Counted from the stretch's first letter, positions 42,063 through 55,096 are shown. The stretch is 63,339 nucleotides of DNA from Paramacrobiotus metropolitanus (GCF_019649055.1 NW_026570511.1:1-63339), one strand, 5' to 3'. Numbers and translations: made by a program. Notes: a model not told the origin generated them from the letters alone.

Positions 42063-44921
42063 CTATAGAGTAAGATACCGTAGTTTTAATATGCACAAGT
42101 GAGGAAAGATTGTGAAAATACTTGACGGTAACAGAATCGGGGCACCGCTTTCGTTCGCATCGTGCTGTTCGGGCGGAAGAACCTTGTTTACTCTGGGCTC
42201 GTACATAGCTCCATCAGGACTTCGAGGAGGAGTAGGCACTGCTGTGTTACTGAACCATCCCCAACTTTGGGTCTGATACAATACTTTGATCAAGAAAGGC
42301 ATCAGCCGAGGAACATCCGCAAAAACTCCTGGCAGTCCGGAGGCGCACCCGCTACGAAAGGGTGCCCTTACAGTTACCGCTACACGATAACTAAGGTAGG
42401 AAGGTTAGTAAAACCTACAATCCATAAGATGTGATTCCCACTAACTGATACTGTGAAACACTGAGATCAGGCCCTTTGCAGACAAGGGGTCCACCACTGT
42501 CTCCTTGGCATCTTTATGAAGAAAACGCAAATTAGACATAACGTCATTTCCGAAAGTGTTTTTATTATTACGTGTCTTTGTTAGATTGGAATGCACAGTT
42601 CATCTCCGGTGTCATCATGTGAAAGGCCTTGACGCAATCTGAACTGGCCACAGTCTTGAGATTCACCACTTGCAGTTTGTCCGGAATACTTACGTTTCCT
42701 GACTGTGTGCCTTTCCAGGCCACAGTGTTACCACACCCGGTCGCCACACATGTCGTTCCAGCCACAGGCATCGTTAATGGACGCGGAAGGCATACTGGTT
42801 GGATTTTTGGTCCAAAGGTGACCGTCTACATCATTATGGCAGTTCTAGTAGAATCCACCAAGCCATACATATTTATATCATGCAATACATCACTGCATGT
42901 ACATCTACATCTTCACTTGCACAATCTCTGCATGCTCCGGCAACGGCTTAAAAGCCTGGTGCAGCCGGAAATAAGGAGTTACTCGTAACTGGTAGACCAT
43001 CGGCTGGAGCCGCAGACCACCAGCGACCGGCTCCCCTCATTAAAGTTTCATTGCATATTCATACTTGTGCATTTAGTTGTATGAAGTATTATATACTGTA
43101 CTCATTCGTATTATCCTCTATATTAATGTTAGCAACACGGGAGCGTACATGACCAGTGTGTGCGCCTTTGTGACTGAACAAAATACTTGATAGTGGAAAG
43201 CAGCCGTAGTCTGACCTGTTTGAGTTTTAGTAGACAGTAATCATAATTGGCTCCAGTGCTACTCTCGGTGAACCTTGGATGGACAAACATTTGGTCTACA
43301 AGCATGGTCTGTCCGTCAGTTTTATCCTTGCAATTCTGATATCCAAATCTAAGCCTGTAGTCCTGTACAGGAAACCGCCTAGAAATAGTATGAAAAATAA
43401 AATGAATGCTTATGATTTAATAATGCCCCCTTTCATGAAAGAGTTCCAGCTAGAAGCTAACCTACTGGCCATACTGCGAGCAGCAGTGCCCAGCGGTCAC
43501 AACCCAACCGGGTCCAATCTGAAATGCTGGTTTTGTAGTCGTAAATAAGCCGGTAATGTTATGGCACTACCAGAAGTCTTTGCTCTTTACCAATGATCCT
43601 CCACAACCAGTGTAATTATTGATGATTACGTCCGTCTGCCAGGGCCATGCGCTTGGAGTAGCCTTAATCAAAGAAGATAATAGTTACCGGGTGCGAAAAA
43701 GAATTAGAATTTGCAACTTGCTCGCTTAAGCTCTACTTCTACAGTACGTAATCAGTGTCTGTCGCGTTTCACAGCTAATACGCACATCGACGCCACCAAC
43801 AATGCGGTTTTCATCTGTTATAACCTGTGGAATCCCGCACTCTTGGGTACAAATCTCATCTTCTCCACCTGCACACTGCTGAACTCCTGGAAGACAAATA
43901 TCTAAATTCTATAATTTTGTTTCATAGAAAACCATGCAGATGACTACCAGCATGCCAGAAATTCTTACCATCGCAAATGCGATCGTTGTGCAGACATAAC
44001 GGCTCGTCCTTATTTGCGGAAACGCACCTTAAGTCTCCCTCCCCGCAATATTTGCTCTCGTTGATGGCTAAAAAGATTTACTTCAGCAGAAATAAAATTT
44101 TAATAACGAAAATGTTCCAATACATCGATATCGCACACCATAATAAACTTGTCCTCATATTTTGGAATGTGTCCTGTGTGAGCATAATAACTCACGTAAG
44201 TCACGTACATTTTAGGGTCAAATTGAAGCCTTTGAAGTTCTGTGATGAATCCGAAATGAAAAGCATCATCTGGAACACTTAATCACTGATTGCACGTACA
44301 TGATGCAGATGATTTTTGTAAACATCACGCACAGTGACTTACAACAGAATCACTGTAGCTGTTAATTTGAAATGGTGCATTTCCGCACGCTGTCCGTAAA
44401 ATGCTCCATGGATCTATCGAAAACTCTGGTACGATTTACGTCACTTTTACAGAACCGGGTAAGGTTTACACTGCAAGTCCCAGAAAACTAAATAATCCTT
44501 CACACATACACCGCTCGGCTCAAGAGCTTGCAAATTCATCGTTGCCGACCTGATCTATAAAAGGGAAATGCTTCAAAGGTTCCTTAATGATGGAATTGGC
44601 GCCTAATGCTTGCACATGTTTTACCATTAGAGCTTTTCCATTTCCTTTAAACCAGTATGATATGTTTTGATTAACTGGATAATTTTCGGGATAATTGGGA
44701 GACAAGACTTGAAAAACGTCGCCGTCATTTTTCAACTGGAAGATATGAGAGTCGTCCACGTCACTAGGGACGACCATCTCAGGTATTTCCAGACTTGCTG
44801 CCAGACATATAACATTAAGAACGAACAACAGCAAAAGGCATGGTAGCGCTCGGGGTTGATGCAGGTACAGCATACGAGTACATATCCAACTGTAATATTT
44901 AATCGTATATCTACAATCCAT
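42063..44921 (-). CDS. CUB-LDLa-trypsin serine protease A
   Basis: Twelve phase-consistent exons (44921-44625, 44554-44470, 44413-44343, 44269-44209, 44067-43969, 43886-43786, 43662-43591, 43518-43466, 43378-43216, 42825-42572, 42511-42419, 42351-42063). Starting at the second ATG (44873), which directly precedes the signal peptide (LPCLLLLFVLNVICLA), the product is 529 residues; the first ATG would add 16. Domains: CUB (VLSPNYPENYP to FKGFNLTLK), one LDLa repeat (CVSANKDEPLC...GGEDEIC), activation site ENR|IVGG, and a trypsin fold with His in TAGHCC, Asp in NYDYCLL, Ser in GDSGGP, and Asp189 (KDTCQGDSGG) predicting cleavage after Arg/Lys. A Pro-rich tail ends in a hydrophobic stretch that may be a GPI or membrane anchor. 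It is secreted as a zymogen. It is the tandem paralogue of protease B. Confidence 0.93.
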
Positions 44922-45093
44922 ATTCGGCAGTTATGACCATTTCAATATAATTACGTATTTCGTGTCGCTTAACGAACACACTAAACCTAAAAATTTCTAT
45001 AAAAACGCTGTAAATTCCAGCATTTTAAATTGGCCGACTTAATAATAGGTAACGCCATAATTGTGGAATTTGAAGTGCAGTTGATGTTGATAT

Positions 45094-48000
45094 CTAGACA
45101 TGTAGCGCCTTTGCAACCAAATACAAGTATGAAAATATCGTTATCTCGCTGCTATTGAAAACTTCGCCATAGTAACGCGCAAAAAGTGTAACTGCGCCAG
45201 CTCCTGTGATGATTACGAGCGACAGGGAACCAGCGACACAAGAATTTTCTGGATCAGCTTCTTCTTTTTCGTTTGGTCCAGGAAGCACTCTCGGAGCATA
45301 TGATGGCTCGAAATGCGGACGATGGCGTAGCTTGGGTACTGTCACATCAGGGTTCCAACCGACCTTGTTATCATAAACCGTTTGGATCAAGAAAGGCAGC
45401 ATTCGCCTGGCATCCGCAAAAACTCCAGGTTTACCGGAAGCGCATCCACTATATCGTAGGTTCGTTTTTATAGTGAGATCCAAGTATCGTACGTATAAAC
45501 TTAATAAAACAAGATTTGGAAAAGGCTAAGCAGGTATCATAATATTCATACTATCCGTATGATGTGATGCCTTGAAGAAAATATTGCTGAGGATTGGAAA
45601 GATCCGACTGACATACCAGCGGTCCACCGCTGTCACCTTGACATCTGAAAGGATACAAATGCTAATTACCGCTGTAATGAAGTGGAACGTATACGTTTCA
45701 CAGAATTATAGGACGTAGTATACGACTTTGCAGGAATTTCTGACTGGAACCGTTATCAATGTTGCGCGTATGAATTCTCACGGCGTGTTGTTTTGTTATC
45801 TGCCGGCCCAAGCAAGATTTCCAAACATATGCTGTCGAGGTGTGCCTTGTCGGCATCATCACCACGGCATCACTGGTTCGTTGTTCTCGTCATAGTTCGT
45901 TCTTGTTCAGCAAATCGTTTTGATGTTGTTTCTCGTGCGTCGCATTCTCTTGCGACACCTTCTTACGTTGCCGTACCGGCTCGATCGAAATTCGAAAGGC
46001 ACCACGCTCTATGTGGTTTTCCCATTCAAGAATTATTTTAGTGCATCTTTTCGAGCCGCTAAAGTATTTTTTCTCCCTTTAGGTAGGAAAAATGCGCTAG
46101 TCTAATGTACGAGCGGAAACCACTCCAGTAATTCTACTCAAGAGTTTCGGTAATGTACAGTAATTGTTACACGCTGCTGGACATCTTACTGCAGGGCACA
46201 TTTTCCGGGCCTAAATTCAGAAAATTCTGATATTTTGCAGAAAGGTAGAATAACACCCTAATATATTCAAAAAACAATCTTATCTGCAAAGGCCAAAAAT
46301 ATTTCAAATATTACAAACCAAACAATAGTACAAAGGGCCAAACAATATCCAGTTTCTTAAAGCAGGACTCTCTGTTCGAACAGATCCCGCCTCCAAACCT
46401 TTTTAATTGGCCAGAGCCGGCCTTACCTTCTGATTGGCCAGAACCAGCTTCACGGCTTTCAGGCCTGTACAGCATTTAACCTTCGTTGTCATCAGCACAA
46501 AGCCTTTACTAAGCTTTCGAAACCTTGGTACCTGTACGAATTTTTACCCGATTAACCAGATCAGCTAGATCCAATCTTTAGCCTTAGCCATTACTAAGGT
46601 TTCGAGACCTTAGTGTCTTTTACTTGATTAGCCAGGACCACCACATCTACCAGATCAGCCAGAACTGTCAGATAAATCATAACTACCAGATCAGCCAGAA
46701 TCAGCAGTTCTTCCAGATCGACCAGAGCTACCAGATCAGCCAGAAGAACCAAAAAAAGCAGGTCGACCAGAAAAACCAAAACTGCCTGATCAGCCTGAAA
46801 ATCGAATCAAACAAACTAATCAGCTCTGCCAAATTAGACCGCACTACCAGATCATCCAAAACCATCCTGAAGTGCCGTTTCCAGACCTAATAGATCAGCC
46901 TGAACTACCGAATGATCCAGAACCGCGAGATCAGCCAGATCAAAAAGACTGACCTGATCAACCAGAGCTGCCAAATCTGCAACATCAGTCTAAACTAGCA
47001 GTTCTTCCAGAAGTGATGTTTCCGAACACACAAAGTTCAAAGTTTAGTAAAGCCAAGCTTTGAAAAGCTTAGTAAAACTAGGCTTTATAAACCGTAGTTA
47101 AACTAATAAACCCTGAAAATCTTTGTAACCGGAGACCAAGCGTGCGGTACCCCCTTTTTTAAGCGTTTGGTCACCGAAGGTATTTTAAGCATACTGAAGG
47201 CCTTTTAACCCGTTCCACACCATGCGTGTTAGACCGACATGGTGGAGGACTTCCTCTCTATAACCCGTTGTTATGATCGTAGGTTGTTTTTATTGGTTTT
47301 ATTTCAAGGAAGAGATGCTAGACGACAATTTAAAGTACAGAACTGGTAGCTTCACCGAGTTCATAAGGTCCAGGGGATGACCAAACATGGTCAAAAATGA
47401 ACAAACTGGGCTCCCGGAGGTCCTGCTTGTCTTGACCGCCAGCCACACATCAGATAATTACCAAAAAAATAACAGGAGAAGTAATTGCTCAGCTTTATAA
47501 AAGAATGACGAAACGTTCAGAGGTAAACCGCTCACTGGTCAGTGATGGTCAATTCAAAATACCATGTTGGTCTTGACACGGTTGGGCATGGTTCTAATTA
47601 ATTAATATTCTTTAAAAATTCGTAACTATTGGCAGAAGCATAGTACACGGTACAACAGACAATCAAAAGAAAGCCCATAAAAATCTGTATTAACTGACTG
47701 GAGCATAGCGGTCAGCAAAGTGACCACTGGTCAGCACGGACGAGAAATCCGAAAAATCTATTTTTTGACTGAAGGCCATTAGAATCAATGTGATTAAAAT
47801 GCAAAACAACTGCGTAATGACTGTTTCGGTAGCTCTGAAATAAATACGGCCCGAACTCTCTACAGTGGATTGCAAAATTGACTCAACGTCGGGCTGTACC
47901 AGTGGCGCAAATAGCTGTATCGGCTGTGCAGTGCATTTGCCTGTGTGTAGAACGTTATTATTGCCATGCACCGCACTGGCTACTCTATTGTTCCTGGGAG

Positions 48001-51000
48001 AGTTCGTATGTTCTTTGCAATTTCAACCGAATTAAACGGTAGTAATGAGAGAGAAATCTTGTAAATGTTATTAAGCTCGCGTTATTGATACTGTTCCAGT
48101 TGAGCTTGCCCTTGCATCAAATTCATTTGGACCTTCCGGTTCCTGAGCGCTCGTGCCTCGTAACCTTTAGAAATCAATCTGTGCAAATTAAGCGGAGAAT
48201 TTAACGTATAGGAGAAATGGCTTAGAAGTCCTGTCTTCCTTTCTGAATACTAAAATTTGTAGTTTTGTAAAGACTTGAGTGACCGGTTGTTTTTAGCAGA
48301 ACTTTACTGACCTTGCTGCGCGATACTTCCGTATTTCTCAATAATTGGTCACTTTACTCACTTGTGAAACACGTTGAAGAAGTTGGACACTGGTCAGTTA
48401 ACGATGGTGATCAGCGCAGAAATGTTTCCTGTTATTTATCGCCGGTATCCCATTCAGTTTCACGACCGGATACAGCATTACTTTCACTGTACACGTCACT
48501 CGGATTACGTACAGTACGCGTTATCTACATTAAAGCCGATGACCAGTTGTCCCAGAAATAAGCAAAGCAGGACCAATTCTATGTATAGAGTTGGTCCTGG
48601 CAAAAGTGACCACCTATTGCGAAATACCCAAGTAGCTACGTAATGGTGCATATCAGTGCTTTTTTGTTTAAAAATTTTCCTTGACCACTGGTCATCTTGA
48701 TGACCACCACAATACACCCATCTTGAAGTACTCGTTGAGATCTATTGTTTGAGCTATTGACATATTCTATGAGATTTTTTATCATTTGTTATAAACGGCA
48801 GTGAATAACATGTCGGCGCAACATGGTTACCATGCGTGTTAGGCCGACATGGTCATCTCCTGCTTGACCTATGGTCGCTAAAATTTAAAAAAAAACATTT
48901 TTCTCTTAATTGAATTTTTTTGTCCCAGACTGCCAATTTTCAAAACTGTAGTCCCATCCCTTCTAGTACCCGGTTTTCCTGGGTTAAGCCATTAGTTACC
49001 GAAGGCAACGCACGCGATACCCGCCCTACTAAGCCTTTGTTCACCAAAGGCCTTTTAAGCCTTTGGTCACTGGAGGCCTTTCAAGCGTTTGACCACCTTA
49101 GGTCTTTTAAGCCTTTAGTTACCAAAGGTCACGCGTGCCTTACCCGCCCTATGAAGCCTTTGGTCACCGAAGGCCTTTGGTGAACGAATGCTACGCGTGC
49201 AGTACCTGCTTTATTAAGCCTTTGGTAACCAACGCCCTTTTAAGCCATTGGTCGTCGATGGCTTCTTAAGCTTTTGGTCACCGAAGGTCTTTTAAGCCTT
49301 TGGTAACAGAAGGCCTTTAGGCCATTGGTCAGCGAAGCTTTTTAAAGTTTTTGGTCGCCGAAGCTTTTTAAAGTTTTTTGTCACCGCAGGCCTTTTAAGC
49401 TTTTGGTAACCGAGGGCCTTTTAAGCTTTTGGTCACTGAAGGCCATTTAAGCCTTTGGTAACAGAAGGCCTTTTAGCCTTTAGTCATTGAAGGCCACGCG
49501 TGTGGCACCCACACTTTAAAGTCGTTTGAAACTGTGGCCGCGTCAGCTGCTTGTCATTATATTAAAGCAGAGCTGTCTGTGCGTCACACTCCCGCCTCCA
49601 AATCTTCCTGATTGGCCAGAACCCGCCTTACGGCTTTTGAGCTTTCCAGCTTTTGATACGTACCTATTTCTTTAATAGTTTTTCCTTTCTAAGCTTTTGA
49701 AACCTTTGCACCGTCATAATTAGCAAAATCTACCAATCTACCAAAATAGCCAGATCAGCCTTAACTACCGAATCATTTAGAACCATCCAAAACTTAAGCA
49801 CCTGTACGAGATTGCATGGACAGCCAGATCAGCCAGATCCTCCCTTTAGCATTAGTACTAAGCTTTCAAATTCTTAGCACCCGTACGATGATCAGTCCAA
49901 TTATTCAGATCATCCAGATCACACCTTTAGTTTTAGTACTTACTAAGCTAACGAAACCTTAAGAACCCGCTTTGACGCCTTCCAGCTTTTTATAAATGGA
50001 GGCCACGCGATCGGTCAATCACTACTTAGTGATTGACTTACGTCTTTTGAAACCAAAAGGTGTGTGTGCGGGATCCACCATTTAAAGCCTTCGGTAACCG
50101 AAGGCCACGCGTGCGGTACCCACACTTTTAAGCCGTTTGATACCGTGGGCCGCGTCAGCGTGGCGCATAAGCGCCGCGCGTCCTGCTTGTTACAATATTA
50201 CAACACTGCAAAGGGCGTAGCCAAACAATATTAAATGAACACACAGGACTACATATTGTTGCAGTGTATTGGTATTTGATGCAGTACTTCGTAGTACTCT
50301 TTCAGGCTATACTTTTTGCTCATTAAATTTTACTGTATTGCACGAACAAATTATTGGACCCTACCAGTTGTAAGTCGTGATGCTTAACCAAAGCGCGCGT
50401 GCGGTGGCCCGGCTGTTAATGCAAATCGAAATTTCCAAAATCTGATATCAGTTAATTTAAAAGCACATTAATATAGCCTGAAATGCAGACACTCCTTGTT
50501 TGCGGTTTAGCTAATACTTCACAGTATGTCTGACAAATATAATTGGGCTGGGATGTGATGGGGGGCGTGCTGAAAGTGTCCACAACTAGTGCGAGGCTCG
50601 CAAAATCAAAAAGAAGCTTTCATAATGAGACTGCGCAGCGCCAGTGCTCTAATCAGCAGTAAATACGAGTAGTATGTAGTGATATTTCATCATTCAATTG
50701 TTGGTTGGGCACGCCTTGAGCCTTTGCAGATGAAATTTTTTTTTTAATATACTGGGGTAGTATTAAGGGAAGTGGCCCGGTACATGGTACCAAAGTCGTG
50801 TACATGCAGGAAATCTTTCACTTTCGCGCACTCCAAACCCTTTTTTCTCTTGTTTTATGACATTCTGCAGCCAGATGTTTTGTATACACTGGCGTGAAAA
50901 CCGTTTGTGAGCGCAACATTCAGTTCGGGAGTTATGGCCGTTAGAAAATTCCAAAAAGTTTACAGTAAAACCTCTCGTTACATACACTTCTTTATTAAAC

Positions 51001-54000
51001 ACACTTCTCTATAACATACAACCCGCAAGGAACCGAATTGGCTCGCATGTTATAACATAGGGGGGATTCTCTTTATAACATTCACTTTTTTATAAGTCTT
51101 ACATACACTTTCCGCGGAACGGAATGCAGTTTAACCGTAGTGCATATGAAGCCGCGTACGCGGCTTCATATGCACTACGGTTTAACGAGTGTAGAGAAGG
51201 GTACTAATAAACCCTGGGAATGGGATTTGGGAAATGGTATTGGGAATTGGTATTGGTAATGGAATTGGTAATGGGAATCAAAATAATTGTTGGGAATGGT
51301 ATTTCGTAATGAGAATGGGAATGGGAAAACGACTGATAAAACAGAATAGTAATATCGTAATCGTAATATCAACAAATACGTTCGGATTTTTAGCTCGAAT
51401 ATCATTTGGCCCGTAGTTAAACAATAAATTATTACACTATAGCTGCGTGCACGTTGAAAAGCGGGCGTTGGCTAAATGCACGGATGACCGTGCCTGGAAG
51501 GGTGTTGAGTGCGGGCACGGAATTTCAGCACGGGTGTTGGCTGCGTGCACGGCTAATTATTTATTTCAAATCTTCTATTACACGGATTTGTGAATAAAAA
51601 AGCGTTTCAAATTTATATAAAAATTACGTTTTTTGTGTGCTCAAATATTTCTGAAGCCTTAAGCTATATGCATTTCAAAAAAGTTCAAAAGTATTCAATA
51701 AAGAAAATATTCAAATGTATAATAAAACCACGTGCAAATTTGAATTCTCGAGGCAAGGAATTCCTCACACACAAAAATCCGGCGTTGGGCTTTCGGTTAC
51801 CTAGAGGTTATCACGTAAAGTAACTTTACTAAACCGTAACGGGCATCTTTTGGGTAAGTACCTCAATAGTTTTTAAAATAGTTCTGCAAAAAAGATCCAT
51901 GAATTGTTAACGCGAGCAGATATTAGCATCTCAGCGATGACATCCACCTCATCCACTTAATCCATGTTTGGCTACATAGTGCATAGTGGCATTCCAAGGG
52001 GTTCCAATTTCAGTTTTCCTGAGCCGTAATAAAAGGTCGCAATAGAAAATTTGAAAAATAAAAATAAAACAATGAGCCTAAATACTCGTATTTTGAAATT
52101 TATTTTATGCAAGAAACGAACACATTTTCAGCTTCGCCTGCTCAATTTTATCAGTCGTTTTCCCATTCCCATTACGAAATACCTTTCCCAACAATTATGT
52201 TGATTCCCATTACCGATACCATTACCAATACCAATTCCCGATACCATTTCCCAAATCCCATTCCCAGGGTTTATTAGTAGTAATTTAGTACCCTGTAGAG
52301 AACCTCTGAACAACATTCAGCTCCGGTGGAATACAGTTGCATACAGGTAGCCAAATGCAATCTGATGTTACCTGAACTAATATGGAGCATCTGTACATGT
52401 AAATGGTAATCACTATATGCAGAAGTATATCTCACAAAATATTTTTTACGAGGTTTCATGAACTAATCATACTTTATGATGAAGTATGAACTCAAAACGA
52501 AGTTCGTATGTTGTAATGTACTTCTATGAAGTACAAATTTGTATTGTACTACAGATTCTTGCTACTCCCTTAAGGTTGCATTAATAAAGTACATGTACTG
52601 CGACGCCCCCCCACCCCAAATTATTGCAACGCCCCTGGGGGCGGTTTCCCTTTATAAAATACACCCCAGTATAACATACGAAACTGATGGAACCGTGCTT
52701 GTATTTTATAGAGAGGTTTCACTGTAATTGCATTCAGTTGTACCAAAAGTCTCATTATGAACCGATCTCCCTCAAATTTTGCACGTAAATGCACATAACC
52801 ATGAAGAACTTTTTACATCAATCCACTGTTCTAGCAAGTTTTTCAAATTTTAAAATGAATTTAAAAAATTTTAAAATTCATTTTAAAATTTGAAAAAAAT
52901 CATGGAAGTCTGGATCGGTGTAAAAACGATCTTCGTGGCCATGTGCATTTACGTGCAAAATGTGAAGGAAATGTACAAAAATTCGTGTACATGCGCGAAA
53001 GTGAAAGATTTCGTGAACATACACGAATTTGTTACCATGTACCGGGCCACTTCCCTTTAACCTTTCTACAAAATATCAGAATTTTCTAAATTTAGACCCG
53101 GAGAACGTGCCCTGGTTAGTGTACTGAACTTACGCGTCCTTATTGGGAATGCCGGCGCATAACATCTGCGGGGAAATTGTGTCGTAGTTTTTGGTACACT
53201 GGGATCCATTGACAATTGTTAAATTGACAACCTGCAACTGCTTTGGTAATTCAACGCTGTGGGCACCTTGGCCCGTCCACTGCGCAGTACTTCCACACCC
53301 TGTAGCCGTGCATACTTCACCAGGGTTGGCGACTAATCCCGGACGAGGCAGACATATCGGCTGAACTTGCGGCGACAATTGCACCTCCTGCAAACAAACC
53401 AAACTTTAGAACCTTTCGGCTTTTCTCAGAACCGTAGTCGAATTCGATATTACAACGCGAACTTACTTCGCCCAGGAAGAGTATGCAGTAGTCATAATTC
53501 GCTCCTGCCGAACCTTCCGCAAAGTTTGGATGGACGACCTTATCTGCCAGTGTCACGGTTTGTCCGTCCTCTTTATTTTGGCAGCCAGTGTATCCCACCC
53601 GAACAACGTAGCTTTCCAGTGGAAACTGCCTAAGTTTTACACTTTCAATATTGTGTGTTGGCATGCTTGAGAACGTTTGCGAATCGCGTACCTCTACACC
53701 GTATTCTTTGCAACAGTGGCCGGCTGTTATTACCCAACGCGGGGCTAACTAAAGGTACAATATGCAGTTCATACAATTTATGGTACTGTAAAAACCGACA
53801 ATTTTAGAGGCTCACCAAAGATCCTCCACATGTTGCATTATTTATGGACACATCCACCTGCCATGGCCAAGCATTTTGCGCAGCCTGCATTTGCAAGCCC
53901 CGTATCAAACTACCGATCATTATCGATTGCTAAAGCTTACATCGATTCCTCCCACAATCCGATTCTTTGAACCCATCACCGGCGTGGTGGCTATGATGAC

Positions 54001-55096
54001 CGGAGGTGGTGATGGCAACCCGCAATTCACGGTACAGATTTCATCCTCCTGGTCGGCACAATCAAACACTCCTGCATAAATTTACAGTTGAACATTCTCC
54101 TACCTTATCGGTGGCAGTAGTGTTGCCTATTGACAGTCATCACACGTTTACCATCGCAAATATGCTCAGGATCTACACATTTAAGTGGTCCGCCTAATCG
54201 GCTCGAAGGGCATACGAGTTCGTTCTCGCCGCAGTCAGACGCTCCTGTAAAAAATCACCGAACAACTTAAATTGTTATGTGTGAGGAATGAAGTCTTACT
54301 TGATACAGATAAATTGAATCCTTTGAAATTTTGTGCGGAATCGGAATTAAAAAGCAGGAGCTGCGGAGCAAATTTTGTAGTGGTCATCAGTCTTCTCTGA
54401 GCTACTCCTTACTGACGGCTTACAACAGAGTCGCTGTACGACTTGAACTGAAAAAGGGCATTCCCGCAAGCAACTTTCAGAACCAGGTGTGGATCTAAGA
54501 ATGGGACGAATTACCTCAAAATGAATATCATATGGCGCATACTCCTCAAAATTAATGATATTAGAAATTCTATAGTAGAATAAATCTAAAATTGCTTACA
54601 TAAAAGATCCCAGATGACGAGGTAATCTTTTCTGCACACTAGGTGGGAATCAGGCGCTTCCAACTCGAAATTCTTCACATCTAGCTGTAATTGCAGTCTG
54701 TATGTTACAGCTTATGCAAACAGGTAGAAATTGAAACATGTATTGTGTAAAGTGGGTATAAATTCGGCAAAACCAAAGGCACAAGCGTTAGACCACGGGC
54801 ACAGTTTGTACCATAACAGGGCGCCCATTGCCTCGAAGCCAGTATGCTGCCTGGGTGTTATCAGGGTAGTTATTCGGATAGCCGGGTGAAGTTACATAAA
54901 ATCGATCGTCTCCATCAATGATTTTATAAACATTGGCAGCTTCTACTTCATTAGGAAGCATGATATCGGGAAAAGTGGCTGTGTTACACCGGACGAAATA
55001 CAATATCAGCACCAACAAAAACTGGCTATACCAGCCAAAGAGCACCGAAATAACAGGCGAGATATACACAGCATAGCAGCAGGGGAGTTTAGCCAT
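45094..55096 (-). CDS. CUB-LDLa-trypsin serine protease B, with a 7.5-kb intron
   Basis: Eleven exons (55096-54812, 54684-54600, 54494-54424, 54360-54300, 54244-54152, 54071-53941, 53884-53816, 53748-53467, 53387-53134, 45644-45552, 45448-45094) give 592 residues with agreeing phases. Hydrophobic signal/anchor near the N-terminus, CUB ([11 protein letters not shown] to FKGFNLSVS), LDLa (CVDPEHICD...DQEDEIC), activation site KNR|IVGG, His in TAGHCC, Asp in NYDYCIL, and Ser in GDSGGP with Asp189 (NKDACQGDSGG). A hydrophobic segment near the C-terminus ([16 protein letters not shown]) suggests membrane anchoring. The last two exons lie 7.5 kb away beyond arrays and transposons, yet phase 2 and homology to protease A tie them in. 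Only 172 bp separate its stop from the protease A start. Compared with A it lacks the intron after GHCC and has about 20 extra residues there. Confidence 0.9.
46370..47250. repeat. CCAGATCAGCCAGAA-type repeat block in protease B intron
   Basis: Degenerate direct repeats of CCAGATCAGCCAGAA and related TCAGCCTGAACTACC run from about 46550 to 47000. The block starts with CCCGCCTCCAAACC...ATTGGCCAGA, which returns at about 49590, so two copies of a larger unit seem to lie about 3.2 kb apart. Confidence 0.7.
47380..48730. repeat. Stretch rich in GACCACTGGTCA palindromes
   Basis: The motif GACCACTGGTC(A) or its halves (GGTCA, TGACC) recurs near 47370, 47540, 47721, 48280, 48350, 48395, 48540, 48590 and 48685 without a strict period. 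I see no gene here. It lies in the large intron of protease B. Confidence 0.5.
48960..49520. repeat. Tandem array of about twenty palindromic 26-bp units
   Basis: Degenerate units of about 26 bp with consensus AAGCCTTTGGTCACCGAAGG plus CCTTTT follow one another. Each unit is itself a dyad (CCTTTGGT/ACCGAAGG). A second motif, ACGCGTGCGGTACCCACA-like, interrupts the array at intervals (49014, 49130, 49190, 49496) and recurs at 47140 and 50107. This is satellite-like DNA inside a protein-coding gene's intron. Confidence 0.8.
49550..50762. repeat. Second copy of the larger repeat unit plus unique intron sequence
   Basis: 49550-50160 resembles 46370-47250 (AGCAGAGCTGTCTGT, CCCGCCTCCAAAT, GATTGGCCAGAACC, then TAAGC-rich text). 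From about 50170 to 50762 I see only unique AT-rich intron. Confidence 0.5.
51133..51182. repeat. Perfect 50-bp palindrome
   Basis: AACCGTAGTGCATATGAAGC and the following bases form an uninterrupted dyad centred at 51157/51158 (core GCCGCGTACGCGGC), with no spacer. It lies in the left part of the pogo-like element. Confidence 0.9.
51199..52293. mobile_element. Third-level nested element, 9-bp duplication (MULE-like)
   Basis: The ends GGGTACTAATAAACCCTGGG and a degenerate complement are flanked by the 9-bp direct repeat TGTAGAGAA (51190-51198, 52294-52302). Long inverted arms are rich in GGGAATGG and GGTAATGG. Nine-base duplications are typical of Mutator-like elements. It has no transposase frame. 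Confidence 0.78.

Larger units (their letters stand above)
50963..52724. mobile_element. Pogo-like element nested in foldback copy 3
   Basis: The termini are CAGTAAAACCTCTCGTTA and the complement CAGTGAAACCTCTCTATA, flanked by TA on both sides. CAGT-start ends with TA duplication are typical of pogo/Tigger (Tc1/mariner superfamily). No transposase frame survives. A third element (51199-52293) sits inside it. Confidence 0.82.
50763..53060. mobile_element. Foldback element copy 3, split by a nested insertion
   Basis: The ends read TTAA-GGGAAGTGGCCCGGTACATG and its complement, with TTAA at 50763-50766 and 53057-53060. The remaining arms match copies at 8.7-10.0 kb. A TA-flanked insertion (50963-52724) interrupts the left arm. 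The empty site can be read: AAAGTTTA continues as ATTGCATTCAG, like copy 1. Confidence 0.85.

Noticed and set aside
45094-45650. A third, truncated protease gene
   Set aside because: Its two exons complete protease B in phase ([11 protein letters not shown]) across the 7.5-kb intron, and B otherwise has no C-terminal exons.
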